From Sciurus carolinensis (Eukaryota > Chordata > Mammalia > Rodentia > Sciuridae), in NCBI RefSeq assembly GCF_902686445.1, contig NC_062214.1, positions 44,897,454 to 44,961,453 of the forward strand: 64,000 nt of DNA, given 5' to 3'. Each line of letters begins with the position of its first letter. Within the stretch, counting starts at the first letter, position 1. The notes under the pieces were generated by a model that made no database searches, had not been told where the DNA came from, and was given only the letters and a program-made list of their open reading frames with translations. Below are positions 47,501-56,931 of this stretch, one piece after another. The position numbers and the translations under genes are program-made.

Positions 47501-48360
47501 TGTTCTCGTTTACTTCTAAGAATTTTTTATTTCCCTCCTGATGTCTTCTGTTATCCATTCATCATATAATAGTGTATTATTTAGTCTCCAGGTATTGGAG
47601 AAGTTTCTGTTTTTATTCTGTCATTTATTTCTAATTTCAATCCATTATGATCTGATAGAGTACAAGGTAGTATCTCTATCTTCTTGTATTTGCTAACAGT
47701 AGCTTTGTGGCATAAAATATGGTCTATTTTAGAGAAGGATCCATGTGCTGCTGAGAAGAAAGTGTATTCGTTCTTTGTTGGATGGTATATTCTATATATG
47801 TCCGTTAAGTCTAAATTGCTGATTGTGTTGTTGAGATCTATAGTTTCTTTATTCAATTTTTGTTTGGACGATCTATCCAGTGGTGAGAGAGGTGTGTTAA
47901 TATCGCCTAGTATTATTGTGTTGTGGTCTATTTGAATTCTGTAATTGAGAAGGATTTGTTTGATGTACGTGGACGAGCCAATATTCGGGGCATAGATATT
48001 TATGATTGTTATGTCTTGCTGATTTATGCTTCCCTTAAGCAGCATGTAATGTCCTTCTTTATCCCTTCTGACTAGTTTTGGTTTGAAGTCCACATTATCT
48101 GAGATGAGGATGGATACTCCAGCTTTTTTGCTGTGTCCGTGTGCATGGTATGTTTTTCCCCATCCTTTCACCTTTAGTCTATGGGTGTCTCTTTCTATGA
48201 GGTGAGTCTCTTGCAGGCAGCATATTGTTGGATTTTTCTTTTTAATCCAATCTGCCAGTCTGTGTCTTTTGATTGATGAATTCAGGCCATTAACATTCAG
48301 GGTTATTATTGTGATATGATTTGTATTCCCAGTCAATTGACTCATATTTGTTTTTGACAT
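44592..48360 (-). pseudogene. L1b ORF2 (endonuclease / reverse transcriptase), almost intact
   Basis: The start ATG is at 48360 and opens the endonuclease for 259 codons (QETHL, GDINTP, SDHNGL motifs) to 47581. A 988-codon block (47558-44592) holds the RT, with [21 protein letters not shown] and FADDMIIY (about 46230-46244, near residue 440 of the block), and the C-terminal CWRGCGEKG...HCWWGC segment. Relative to L1a, the frame is lost by two single-base deletions only ~80 bp apart: one in an A-run at 47610-47614 and one near 47528-47530. The ORF ends at a TAA about eight codons before the usual end. Sequencing error in homopolymers is a real alternative. Confidence 0.95.
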
Positions 48361-48391
48361 GATTTGGTTTCTCCTTTATTTGGCTATTCCT

Positions 48392-49415
48392 TTAGGCTAG
48401 CGCCTCCTGTTGCTGATTTGCATCGTTGTTTTTCATCTCTTCCTCATGGAATATTTTGCTGAGAATGTTCTGTAATGCTGGCTTTCTTTTTGTAAATTCC
48501 TTTAGCTTTTGTTTATCATGGAAGGATCTTATTTCATCGTCAAATTTGAAGGTAAGTTTTGCTGGGTATAAGATTCTTGGTTGGCATCCGTTTTCTTTCA
48601 GGGCTTGGTATATGTTGTTCCAGGCCCTTCTAGCTTTTAGGGTCTGGATTGAAAAATCTGCTGATATTCTTATTGGCTTCCCTCTGAATGTAATTTGATT
48701 CTTTTCTCTCGCGGCCTTTAAAATTCTGTCTTTATTTTGTATGTTAGGTATTTTCATAATAATGTGCCTTGGTGTGGGTCTGTTGTAATTTTGTATGTTT
48801 GGAGTTCTATAAGCCTCTTGTACTTGGTTTTCCATTTCATTCTTCAGATTTGGGAAATTTTCTGTTATTATTTCATTGAATAGATTGTTTATTCCTTTGG
48901 TTTGTTTCTCTAAGCCTTCCTCAATCCCAATAATTCTTAAATTTGGCCTTTTCATGATATCCCATAATTCTTGTAGATTCTGTTCATGATTTCTTACCAT
49001 CTTTTCTGTTTGGCCAACTTTGCTTTCAAGATTAAATAATTTGTCTTCAATGTCTGAGGTTCTGTCTTCCAGGTGTTCTATCCTATTAGTTATGCTTTCT
49101 ATGGAGTTTTAACTTGGTTTATTGTTTCCTTCATTTCAAGTATTTCAGTTTGTTTTTTTTCAGTATCTCTAACTCTTTATTGAAATGATCTCTTGCTTCC
49201 TGTATTTGGTCTTTTAACTGTTGATTGGTGCGATCATTTAATGCCTGCATTTGCTCTTTCATCTCCTCCTTCAATGCCTGCATTTGCTCTTTCATGTCCT
49301 CATTAACTTCTCTGATCGTTTTAATTACGTACATTCTGAACTCCCTTTCTGACATTTCTTCTGCTGTGCTGTCATTGGGTTTTATTGATGTAGTATCTAG
49401 GTTTGTTTGGGACAT
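48392..49415 (-). pseudogene. L1b ORF1 (RNA-binding protein), frameshifted
   Basis: ORF1 starts at the ATG at 49415 (MSQTNLDTT); an in-frame upstream ATG at 49436 is also present. The N-terminal coiled coil contains an exact-phase duplication (MKEQMQAL twice). The frame shifts in the A-rich stretch near 49130-49165 and again near 49106-49112. The RRM and C-terminal domains are open from 49000 to the stop at 48392, 31 bp before ORF2. The ORF1 protein would coat L1 RNA. As written this copy cannot make a full-length product. Confidence 0.92.
49240..49305 (-). repeat. 33-bp tandem duplication in L1b ORF1 coiled coil
   Basis: Two adjacent units (49240-49272 and 49273-49305) share AATGCCTGCATTTGCTCTTT and most of the rest, encoding MKEQMQALKEE twice. 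L1a has one unit. 33 bp is 11 residues, so the duplication keeps frame and adds about one and a half heptads. Confidence 0.92.
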
Positions 49416-50370
49416 TTTCTTCCCTTGTTTTCTCATATTGGTCAGTTGTCAGTGGGACCCTGAGATATTGCAGTTTTCCGCTACTGGCTTATAGTGTTCC
49501 GGTAGATTTCCAGTGTATCACCTCCCAGCCTTCAGTAGCCTGATGTCTTGGAGGAATCTGATAAAGCAGCTCATCCGAAGAAAACTGCCCCTAGCCCCCT
49601 ACTGGTTCCACGGTTTGGAACTGGCTCTGTGTGGAAATGCTCTCGCTGTGGGCCTGCACCGTGCAGCTGGCCGTGTGGGAGGAGCCCACTGCCGGAGTGT
49701 GGAAGGCTACCTTGGGAAGACTCTAGCTGTCCTGCCCGGCTCCAATAAGCCACCTGTATCTGGGCCTGCCACCCGGACCGAGCTTTACCCAGGGGGCAGA
49801 CTCACCCGTGGCTCCACTTCAGTCCGAGTCTCTCAATGCCTCCCCTTCTTAACTCCAGGGTTCTGGAGCGACTGGGGGTGCAGTCCCTCTAGGCCGCCAT
49901 CTTGGATCGCCCCGTGAAGAGAGCCTGCAGCCGGAGTGGGCAGAGCCGCCTGAAGAGGTCTCTGGCTGCCCTGCCCTAATCCCAGAGGCTGTTTGCGGAT
50001 CGCGGCTCTCCGCTGGTTCGTTGCTGGAGTACGCTGCACTGCAGGGGCTCCGGGACTCGGAGTTTGTTCTGGTCAGAAAGGCTCTCACTAGCAGGCCAGT
50101 TCCGTTCTGAGAACCTGGAGAAGCTGGCTGTGTGGGCGGGGCCCACCGCCGGAGTGCGCAGGGCTGCCTGTGGATGACTCTAGCTGCCCTGCCCGGCTCC
50201 AATAAGCCACCTGTATCTGGGCCTGCCACCGGGACCGAGCTTTACCTAGTGGGCAGACTCACCCGTGGCTCTATTTCAGTCCGAGTCTCTCAATGCCTCC
50301 CCTTCTTAACTCCAGGGTTCTGGAGCGACTGGGGGTGCAGTCTCCCTCTAGGCCGCCATCTTGGATCGCC
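49416..50370 (-). promoter_or_regulatory. L1b 5'UTR with duplicated promoter monomer
   Basis: CpG-rich leader. The segment 50370-49912 (459 bp) starts on the - strand with GGCGATCCAAGATGGCGGCC, which includes a YY1-type CAAGATGGCGG. At 49911 the same start recurs and about 180 bp is nearly repeated (49735-49911 versus 50193-50370) before diverging. So there is one full monomer plus the start of a second, joined to the ORF1 leader. Structurally this resembles the monomeric promoters of mouse L1. None of it except the YY1 motif and the last ~140 bp resembles the L1a 5'UTR. Promoter activity is inferred. Confidence 0.85.
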
Positions 50371-50385
50371 TACAAGCTGAACTTT

Positions 50386-52775
50386 AAGAGAAGATTTTTG
50401 TTAAAAGGAGATGCTAAGGAGTCTATTGGGTGTCAAAGCCGAATAACACCCATTCTCTTTCCTCTTCAGAAACAGGATTCTGATTTAAAGGATAGTCCAC
50501 CCTAAATTATAATGATCCCCAGCTTCCTCTGCAACCAAGAAAACCATATGACTAACTGCTGACAAGTAAAAATACAAGTGCTTAGTGAGGTTTCTAGGAA
50601 TTCTCCCTAGAGAGAGGGAAAGGGTCTTTTCCCCTTCTCCATCCTAGAACATTTATACAATGACTGAAGCTCAGCAGTCATTTTGTATCATGAGGCCAAG
50701 GCCCCTTATAGGTGGTACTGGGCTCTGATATACATAGAACCACAATGCAAGCCCTGGACATCCTATCTAGGCTTTCTTTACATGAAAAACATGTATCTCT
50801 TTCTTTTAATTAACTATTAATTACATTTTTGCAGTATTGCTATTAGAACCCAGGGCCTCACCCATGCTAGGCAAATGCTATACCACTGGGATACACAGTT
50901 CCTCCCAGCCCCATTGCCTTTTGTTAAAGCCATGGTTCTTCTGAAATTTTTTGTATTTGCAATAAACTTAATTGCACTTGTTGGGTGCTACGAGACAACT
51001 CAGGCAGTACAGCCACATTTCTTACTAATTATGATTCATTTTAATAGGAATTTAAAAAATAAAAGAAGCACATCAAACCTGTGATTTCATATAAGTTATT
51101 GCTTCCATAAAGGCTTAAGTAATTATTTCAGTTTTTTAAAAAGGCTAATCAATCTAAGGAAAATGCTACAAGAAGCAATCTGTGATATAATCACAAAAGC
51201 CAGTGGGTTTCCAAATGACTGACATTTGGCAAACACTAGTCTAAAAGAGCCAGACTTAGAAATGTGGTCACACAAAGGAGAAAGAGCTGAGGTCAAGACA
51301 GCAGCAATCTCATCCCTGGCTGAGCGACACTCCAAACTTCAACTCCCCTGGAATATTGCCCTCTGCAGCCCCTCACACACTGCTGTCATCAGTTGCTCCT
51401 CACATGTCACCTCCACTCTCCATGTGTGCACTTTTGGGGAGTGGGGACCACCTTCTCACATGATGCCTTCAGTGAGTGCCTGGTGTGGTGTATGACACTA
51501 TGTAATGGTCATAATTGATTGATGGCAAGAATGGCTCTCTAGGTCTTCCCTTTTCCTTGCCGTTTTGCAACCACTGAAGTCAGAAGACACTTGTGGAAGA
51601 CACTTAGGACAGAGGGTGGAAAGATCAGTATCTTCATGGAAGTGAAGTGGGAAAGTGATGGAGTGAGGCATGAGAGAAGCAAGTACCAGAGGAAATGGGT
51701 GTTGGCAATGAGGAAAAAGGATTTCAGATGGCCTTGTTGGACTTATTGGGATGGGTAGGTGGGTAGATGGTTGGACGGGTGGATGAAGAAAGGAAGATAT
51801 GACATAGTCTTGGTGTTCCTAACACACATACAAGTATGGAAAAGAGGACATACTTTTCTGGTGAAAGGTAGAAAAAGTAGAAAGGTGGTTTCAGAAAACG
51901 TGTTTAAAAACCTGCCTCCATCTCACCCAAACTTTAATCTTGGCACACGCAGATGCCTGCTATGGTTCATGTGAATGAGTCATGTCAGTCCTGCTGGTGG
52001 GATAACAAGGATGAGCCACTGAAACATTCATCCCAAGTAGTTGAGCTGCTCACTGCCACATGAAAATGAGGACCAGCATTGCCTAATCTGATTTCTTAAA
52101 GAAAGGCCTGAAATCAGAATTCCAAATGTTGCATAGGCCAAAACAGAGATTTTTGTAGAACACACCTGGGCCTCAGGAATCTGTGTGCTACCATGATGTT
52201 TATCATTTCTGCCTTCTGTGTAGCAATATAAAGGTGGCACAGACAAATGGCAGGTTGCTTACAGGAGAGAAGGTCCTACTAGCCATGCTCTATCCTAGGC
52301 TACTCTAACTTGCAGGCTCATTATTGAGCATGACCTACGGGTATTCATTGTAGAAATGTCAGTCCTCCCCCAGGAATGTAAGATGGTACCTGTACCAGAA
52401 AGACATGTTCAAGCAAAAGCATCCTTCTCTATGGATACCTGTAGGCCATCCTAGCTGCAGGTCCCCACCAGGAGAAAAGGCAAAAGGTAGTGCAGTTGGG
52501 ATCCTCTCAAGGACTCTAAAAGCAAATGCTGTTATCACACCAAGAGAAAAAAGTAGAATGCTTTTCATTAAAAATATAATTTTTTGGAAAAAGAGATGGA
52601 TTTTTTCTCTTTCCACTCACCTTTGTGTACTTAAGCCATTTCCAGGTGATCTGTTCAGATGCCATGAAATGCAAACTTGCTCCTCTGCAGCTCTCCCTCA
52701 CTATCCATCTGCAGAAAGTTCTTGGCCTTGGAGTTGAAACCAAGGCCTTTAAAGAACAACCTTGACCCCCTCTTC
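50386..52775. other. Intron, mostly unassigned
   Basis: Apart from an ID SINE (50827-50911) and a GGGTGGAT-like minisatellite at about 51750-51786, I see nothing assignable. ORFs on both strands at 52359-52743 are opposite-strand shadows of each other without support. Confidence 0.4.
50827..50911 (-). mobile_element. ID SINE, antisense
   Basis: TTAGAACCCAGGGCCTCACC (B-box side), GCTAGGCAAATGCTATACCA and CCTCCCAGCCCC (head) read as the reverse of an ID element. It is diverged and lacks a long T-run. Confidence 0.8.
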
Positions 52776-52779
52776 TCTT

Positions 52780-53130
52780 TCCTCATAGAAGTGTCGTACT
52801 TTTTCCTGAGGCCAATGAGTGCGACTTCTTCCCGTGTTCTGTGTCAATTGCTTTTCTCAGCCTCCAGCATGGCCAATAGCTGGGATAGTTATCAGAACCC
52901 ATTCCTGGTTTATATGCATCTGTCGATAAAACAGCCTGAACAGCCAGATGAGGATGCGCTCTGGAGTAGTCTAATCAATTGCTTAATGATTGGGCCATAT
53001 CGACCAGAAATGGTTAATTCAGTTCCATCAGTCGATATTTCCCAGGGCTTTTTAGAAAAATGTATGATATTTGACAAAAATGATGGGAGATTGTAAACCC
53101 AAATAAATCAGGTTAGTTATTGGCATAATG
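52780..53130 (+). other. Unassigned segment, possibly constrained
   Basis: An open frame of 139 codons (52677-53093) covers this segment, with no splice sites or recognised domain. TCGATA-type words containing CpG recur (CTGTCGATAA, CATATCGACC, CAGTCGATAT), which is unusual in CpG-depleted intron. It may be a conserved non-coding element, a pseudogene fragment or chance. Confidence 0.3.
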
Positions 53131-53369
53131 AACAGAGACCATGATGTCTTCTACTGAGGTCCTGGAGATTTTATGTAATTATTTTTCTCATAGCTGTGTA
53201 GAGGTGATTGAATGTTAACACCCGAATTCACAAAGCCACTTACAATCCACATCTTCAATCACACAACAGAGGTAAGGAGGCTGGGTCTGTCTCCTGCTCT
53301 CTTAGCCCTGCAATATACTGGGGCAATTGAGAGCCAGAAGTACAGTAGGTGACTCTATGCCTCATGGAG

Positions 53370-54816
53370 GGGAAAAAAAAAAACAAAAAACTAAACATTG
53401 ACACAGGAACTCCTGATAAACCAAGAGGCAAACGTCCTCACATGCATTCTCTGTGTAAACTTGCCGGAAGAAGAAGAAACATCCAGATACTTTGGTCAAC
53501 TTTCTGGAATTTTCTATGTGCTCAAAGAGATAGAAGCATGACTTCTGACAAAGGAAGAAGACCAGAAGACTTGGCAAAAGTGGACAAGGCCAATCGTGAA
53601 ACACAAATGAAAACCCGAGTCCCTCCTGAAAGGGAAGAAAAAAAAAAGAAAAAGAAAAAGAAACAGAAGCAGCTTTCAAAGATCCCAGTATACCCAAGAG
53701 GCCTCCTCAGGTCTCTCTCTTGTCCTGTCCTAAGTGTTGCACAAAAAACAAAGGAGAACGTCCCAGCCTGTCCATTGGTGAATTTGCAGAGAAACAGAGA
53801 GAGATGGAGAATAACATTTCTGCAAACTGAAAAGAAGGCTGCTGAGTTGCTGGAAATATCCAACAGGGATATTGCTGCCTACCTAACTAGAGGAAAGCCT
53901 GATGCAGCAAGAAAGGGAGTCAGCAAGGCTGGAAAAAAGCAAAAAAAAAAAAAAGAAAAGAAAAAGAAGGAATCTCAGGAAGGTGAAAAGGATGGGGAAG
54001 GTGAAGATGATGACGACACGTATGTTGATTCAAGTGGTGGTGTTTTTTCTTGTCTGTAAAGCATTCAGCCTCCCTGCACACACCTCACTCCTGAGAGAAG
54101 AAAAATATCGAAATGTAAGATTGTCTAAGTTTTAATTTTAAACTGTGCAGTGTCTTTCTTTTTTTTTTTTTTTTTAATAAAATTAACCCATACCAAATGT
54201 GTCTTTAGAGAATCTTGTCCTGGTGGGATTCCCAGTAGCCACTAACCTTGCCTGGCATGGAAATTTATAGCAGGTTTTTGCTGTTGCACGAGACAAATTG
54301 ATTATATATGGGGATGGTTAATTTTCATCTTCAGTAGTCTCTGATGTAGCTTATGAAATAATCATTCTGTTAATTGAATACCACTCTATAATTGTAACAA
54401 CAAAAAACAAAAACAACATTGCAGTTGTTTTGCGAGCCTTCTGAATGCTTCTAAGCAAATATGATTTTTTTAAAACTGATTTTGTACTTTTCATAGGTCT
54501 GAAGACTTTCTTCTTAAGGCGAAGCTAGTCTTTTTTTGCTTTTGCTCATTTTGGATTGCATGAATTATTACAGTGTTTATCTTTCATATAGTTAACTGAC
54601 ACAAAACTTTTCTTGATATACCCTGCATATCATGGTGGCAGTAACAAGTTAAACTGAGACCATCTTAATCCGTTGTCACCATGTTTTTTATCTGGCCAGT
54701 TCTTTTGAAGATTTCTAGGTAACCTAGTTATGTAGGTTACTTAGCGACTCCATAGCTTCCTTTTATTGAATGTGAATTGGAAAAGAAATTAAAACTGTTC
54801 TAAAGAGAAACTATAA
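53370..54816 (+). pseudogene. HMGB1P: HMGB1 processed pseudogene (intronless, decayed)
   Basis: An intronless copy of HMGB1, a chromatin HMG-box protein. The 5' edge keeps AACTAAACAT before the lost start codon (about 53396). Coding remnants run in order: KPRGK of box A, EDLAKVDKANRETQMKT, a Lys-rich linker, NRDIAAYLTRGKPDAARKG at the end of box B, and a shortened acidic tail with GEDDDD before TAA at 54057-54059. The 3'UTR follows for about 750 bp (TTCTTGTCTGTAAAGCATTC; TAGCCACTAACCTTGCCTGG; TATATATGGGGATGGTTA), as in the parent mRNA. Box A is shifted and substituted, and the Lys-rich low-complexity tracts are expanded. The 236-codon ORF is a remnant rather than a working gene. The end is cut by an L1 insertion at 54818. 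Confidence 0.93.
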
Positions 54817-54817
54817 G

Positions 54818-55004
54818 TGCTCCTTTCTTCCCACATCCTTGCCAGCATTTATTATTATTTATATTCTTGATGGGTTTGATTTCTCTGGTTGCTAATGAAG
54901 TCACACATTTTTTTCCTATGTTTGTGGGCCATTTGCATTTCTTCTTTTGAGAAATATCTGTTCAGTTCATTTGCCCAATTGTCAGTTGGATTATTTGGTT
55001 TAGG

Positions 55005-55086
<82 letters not shown>

Positions 55087-56580
55087 CTTTTTTAAGTTCT
55101 TTATAGGTTTTGGATGTGAATACTCTGTCAGACAAGTAACTAGCAAAGATTGTCTCCCATTTTGAAGAGGCTCACTCTTCATGCTCTTACTCATTTTCTT
55201 TGCTGTGCAGAAGATTTTTAATTTATTGGCATTCCACTTACTGATTCTTAGTTTTATTTCTTGTGCTTGAGGTGTCTTATTAAGGAAATATGTGCCTGTT
55301 CCTACATGCTGGAATTTTGACCCCATTTTCTTCCATCAGTTGCAGTTTCTGACCTGATTCCTAGTTCTTTCATCCATTTTGAGTTGGCTTTTGTGCAGGG
55401 TAATAGATAGGGATTTAGTTTCATTCTTCTGCAAATGGCTATCCAGTTTTCCCAGCACCATTTGCTAAAAAAGGCTGTGTTTTCTCCCCCTTGTGCTTTT
55501 GGCACCTTTGTCAAAAATAAGATGACTACATCTGTGTGGGTTTGTCTCCATGTTTTCTATTCTATTCCACTGGTCTTCATGTTTGTTTTTATGCCACTAC
55601 CATGCTGTTTTATTGCTGTAGCTCTGTAGTATAATTTGAAATTGGGTATTGTGATACTTCCAGCTTTGTTCTTATTGCTCAGAATTGCTTTGTCTATTCT
55701 GGGTCTTTTATACTTCCATATGAATTTTCAGATTGTTGCTTCTAGTTTTATGAAGAATGTCACTGATATTTTTATGGACATTGAATCGAATCTATAGATC
55801 ACTTTTGGTAATGTGACCATTTTGGTAACATTAATTCTGCCTATCCAAGAATATGGGAGATATTCTCATCTTCTAATATCTTCTTCAATTTCTTCTGTGT
55901 TCTGTAATTTTCATTGCAGAGGTCTTTCACTTCCTTGATCAGATTTTTTCCCGGATATTTTATTTTTTATTGTTTTCCAATGTTTATAACAACACAATTC
56001 ACAATATCCAAGTTATGGAATCAGCCTATGTGTCTATCAACAGATTAATGGAAAGAGAAAATGAAGTTCTACTCAGCAATAAAGAAGAATGAAATTATGT
56101 CATTTGCAGGAAAATAGATGGAACTGGAGAATATCATTTTAAGTGAAATAAGTCAGACTCAGAAATCCAAGGATCAAATATTTTCCCTCATATGCAATAA
56201 CTGGAGAGAAAAAGGAATTTTAAAAAGTGGGGAGGTCTCATGAAAATAGAAAGGAAATGAGTGGAGGAGAGGTAAGGGATCAAGGGGAACAGGGAAGAAC
56301 TGGGGAATAAAATCAATCAAATTATGCTATATGCATGTGTGAATATACCCTGAATAAGTCCCACTTTTACGTAATTACAATGTACCAGTGAAAAAAATAC
56401 ATGTAATTAAATAGAAGGAAGACCAGAAGAGGAAAGGAAGGGGAACAGGAGGAGGGAAGAGGGAAGAAAAGGGAACATACTGGGAAATGAATTGGTGCAA
56501 ATTATGTGCATATATAAATATGTTGCAGTGAACCCCGCTGTTATGTATAATTACAATGCACTAATAAAAAAAATTTAAAA
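54818..56580 (+). mobile_element. 5'-inverted (twin-primed) L1
   Basis: Two L1 parts in opposite orientations form one insertion. 54830-55974 is ORF2 sequence on the - strand, from the cysteine segment back to the RT region (GCCTATCCAAGAATATGGGA; CCAGTTTTCCCAGCACCATT). 55975-56580 is the + strand 3' end (AATTCACAATATCCAAGTTA; GAACTGGAGAATATCATTTT) with a 3'UTR and an A-rich tail. Only about 180 bp of ORF2 is missing between the parts, as expected of twin priming. Imperfect flanking words (AAAGAGAAACTATAAG at 54802 and AAAAGAAAATCTATGAAC at 56579) could be a decayed duplication. Confidence 0.8.
55007..55085. repeat. (TC)n(TG)n compound microsatellite
   Basis: About 38 bases of TC repeats with TTT interruptions, then about 38 bases of pure TG. 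It sits inside the inverted L1 part, where L1b has ordinary ORF2 sequence, so it arose after or during insertion. Confidence 0.95.
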
Positions 56581-56800
56581 AGAAAATCTATGAACTTAAA
56601 AGATTAAAACATTAATTTGCCAGAAACAAACAATATCTCAGGGACATGGAGTTAAAGTGTGAACAGAAGTTGAAGTCCTTGCGGGGCTGTGAGTGGTAAA
56701 TGGCTGCACACCCATCATGGAGCATAGCACAAAGGAAGTGGGTGTCCTCCTAGTGGCTGTCCCAGGGGGAATCCAGTGAGCATCTTAAAAAATCACTACC

Positions 56801-56873
56801 CAGGGGATATAGCTCAGTTGGTAGAGTGCTTGCCTTGCCTGCACAAGACCCTGGGTTCAGTCCCCAGCACCAC

Positions 56874-56906
<33 letters not shown>

Positions 56907-56921
56907 AAGAAAGAAAGAAAG
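56801..56921 (+). mobile_element. ID-type SINE, young
   Basis: A box TAGCTCAGTTGGTAGAG and B box GGGTTCAGTCC, then a poly(A) tail passing into (GAAA)n. The exact 10-bp duplication AATCACTACC (56791-56800 and 56922-56931) flanks it. Short ORFs across it are shadows. Confidence 0.94.
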
Positions 56922-56931
56922 AATCACTACC

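Larger units (their letters stand above)
44304..50370 (-). mobile_element. L1b: near-intact LINE-1, antisense
   Basis: A complete 6.07-kb L1 read on the - strand: 5'UTR (50370-49416), ORF1, ORF2, 3'UTR and an A-rich tail (T-rich at 44304-44340). A perfect 15-bp duplication TACAAGCTGAACTTT flanks it (44289-44303 and 50371-50385). ORF2 keeps a 988-codon uninterrupted block. The exact duplication and few lesions mark it as much younger than L1a and the other L1 pieces in this window. It lies antisense to the host gene within the 48 kb intron. Confidence 0.97.

Noticed and set aside
44592..47558. 988-codon ORF as a host gene
   Set aside because: It is the RT and C-terminal part of L1 ORF2 inside an element with a perfect target-site duplication.
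49513..50380. Several ORFs of 60-134 codons on both strands
   Set aside because: They come from the CpG-rich L1b 5'UTR, and two share sequence only because of the promoter duplication.
53349..54059. 236-codon ORF as a functional HMG-box protein
   Set aside because: Start codon is lost, box A is shifted and substituted, Lys runs are expanded and the acidic tail is shortened. It is intronless with a fused 3'UTR, so it is a processed pseudogene.
54889..55095. 68-codon ORF with Ser/Leu and Cys/Val repeats
   Set aside because: Produced by translating the (TC)n(TG)n microsatellite.
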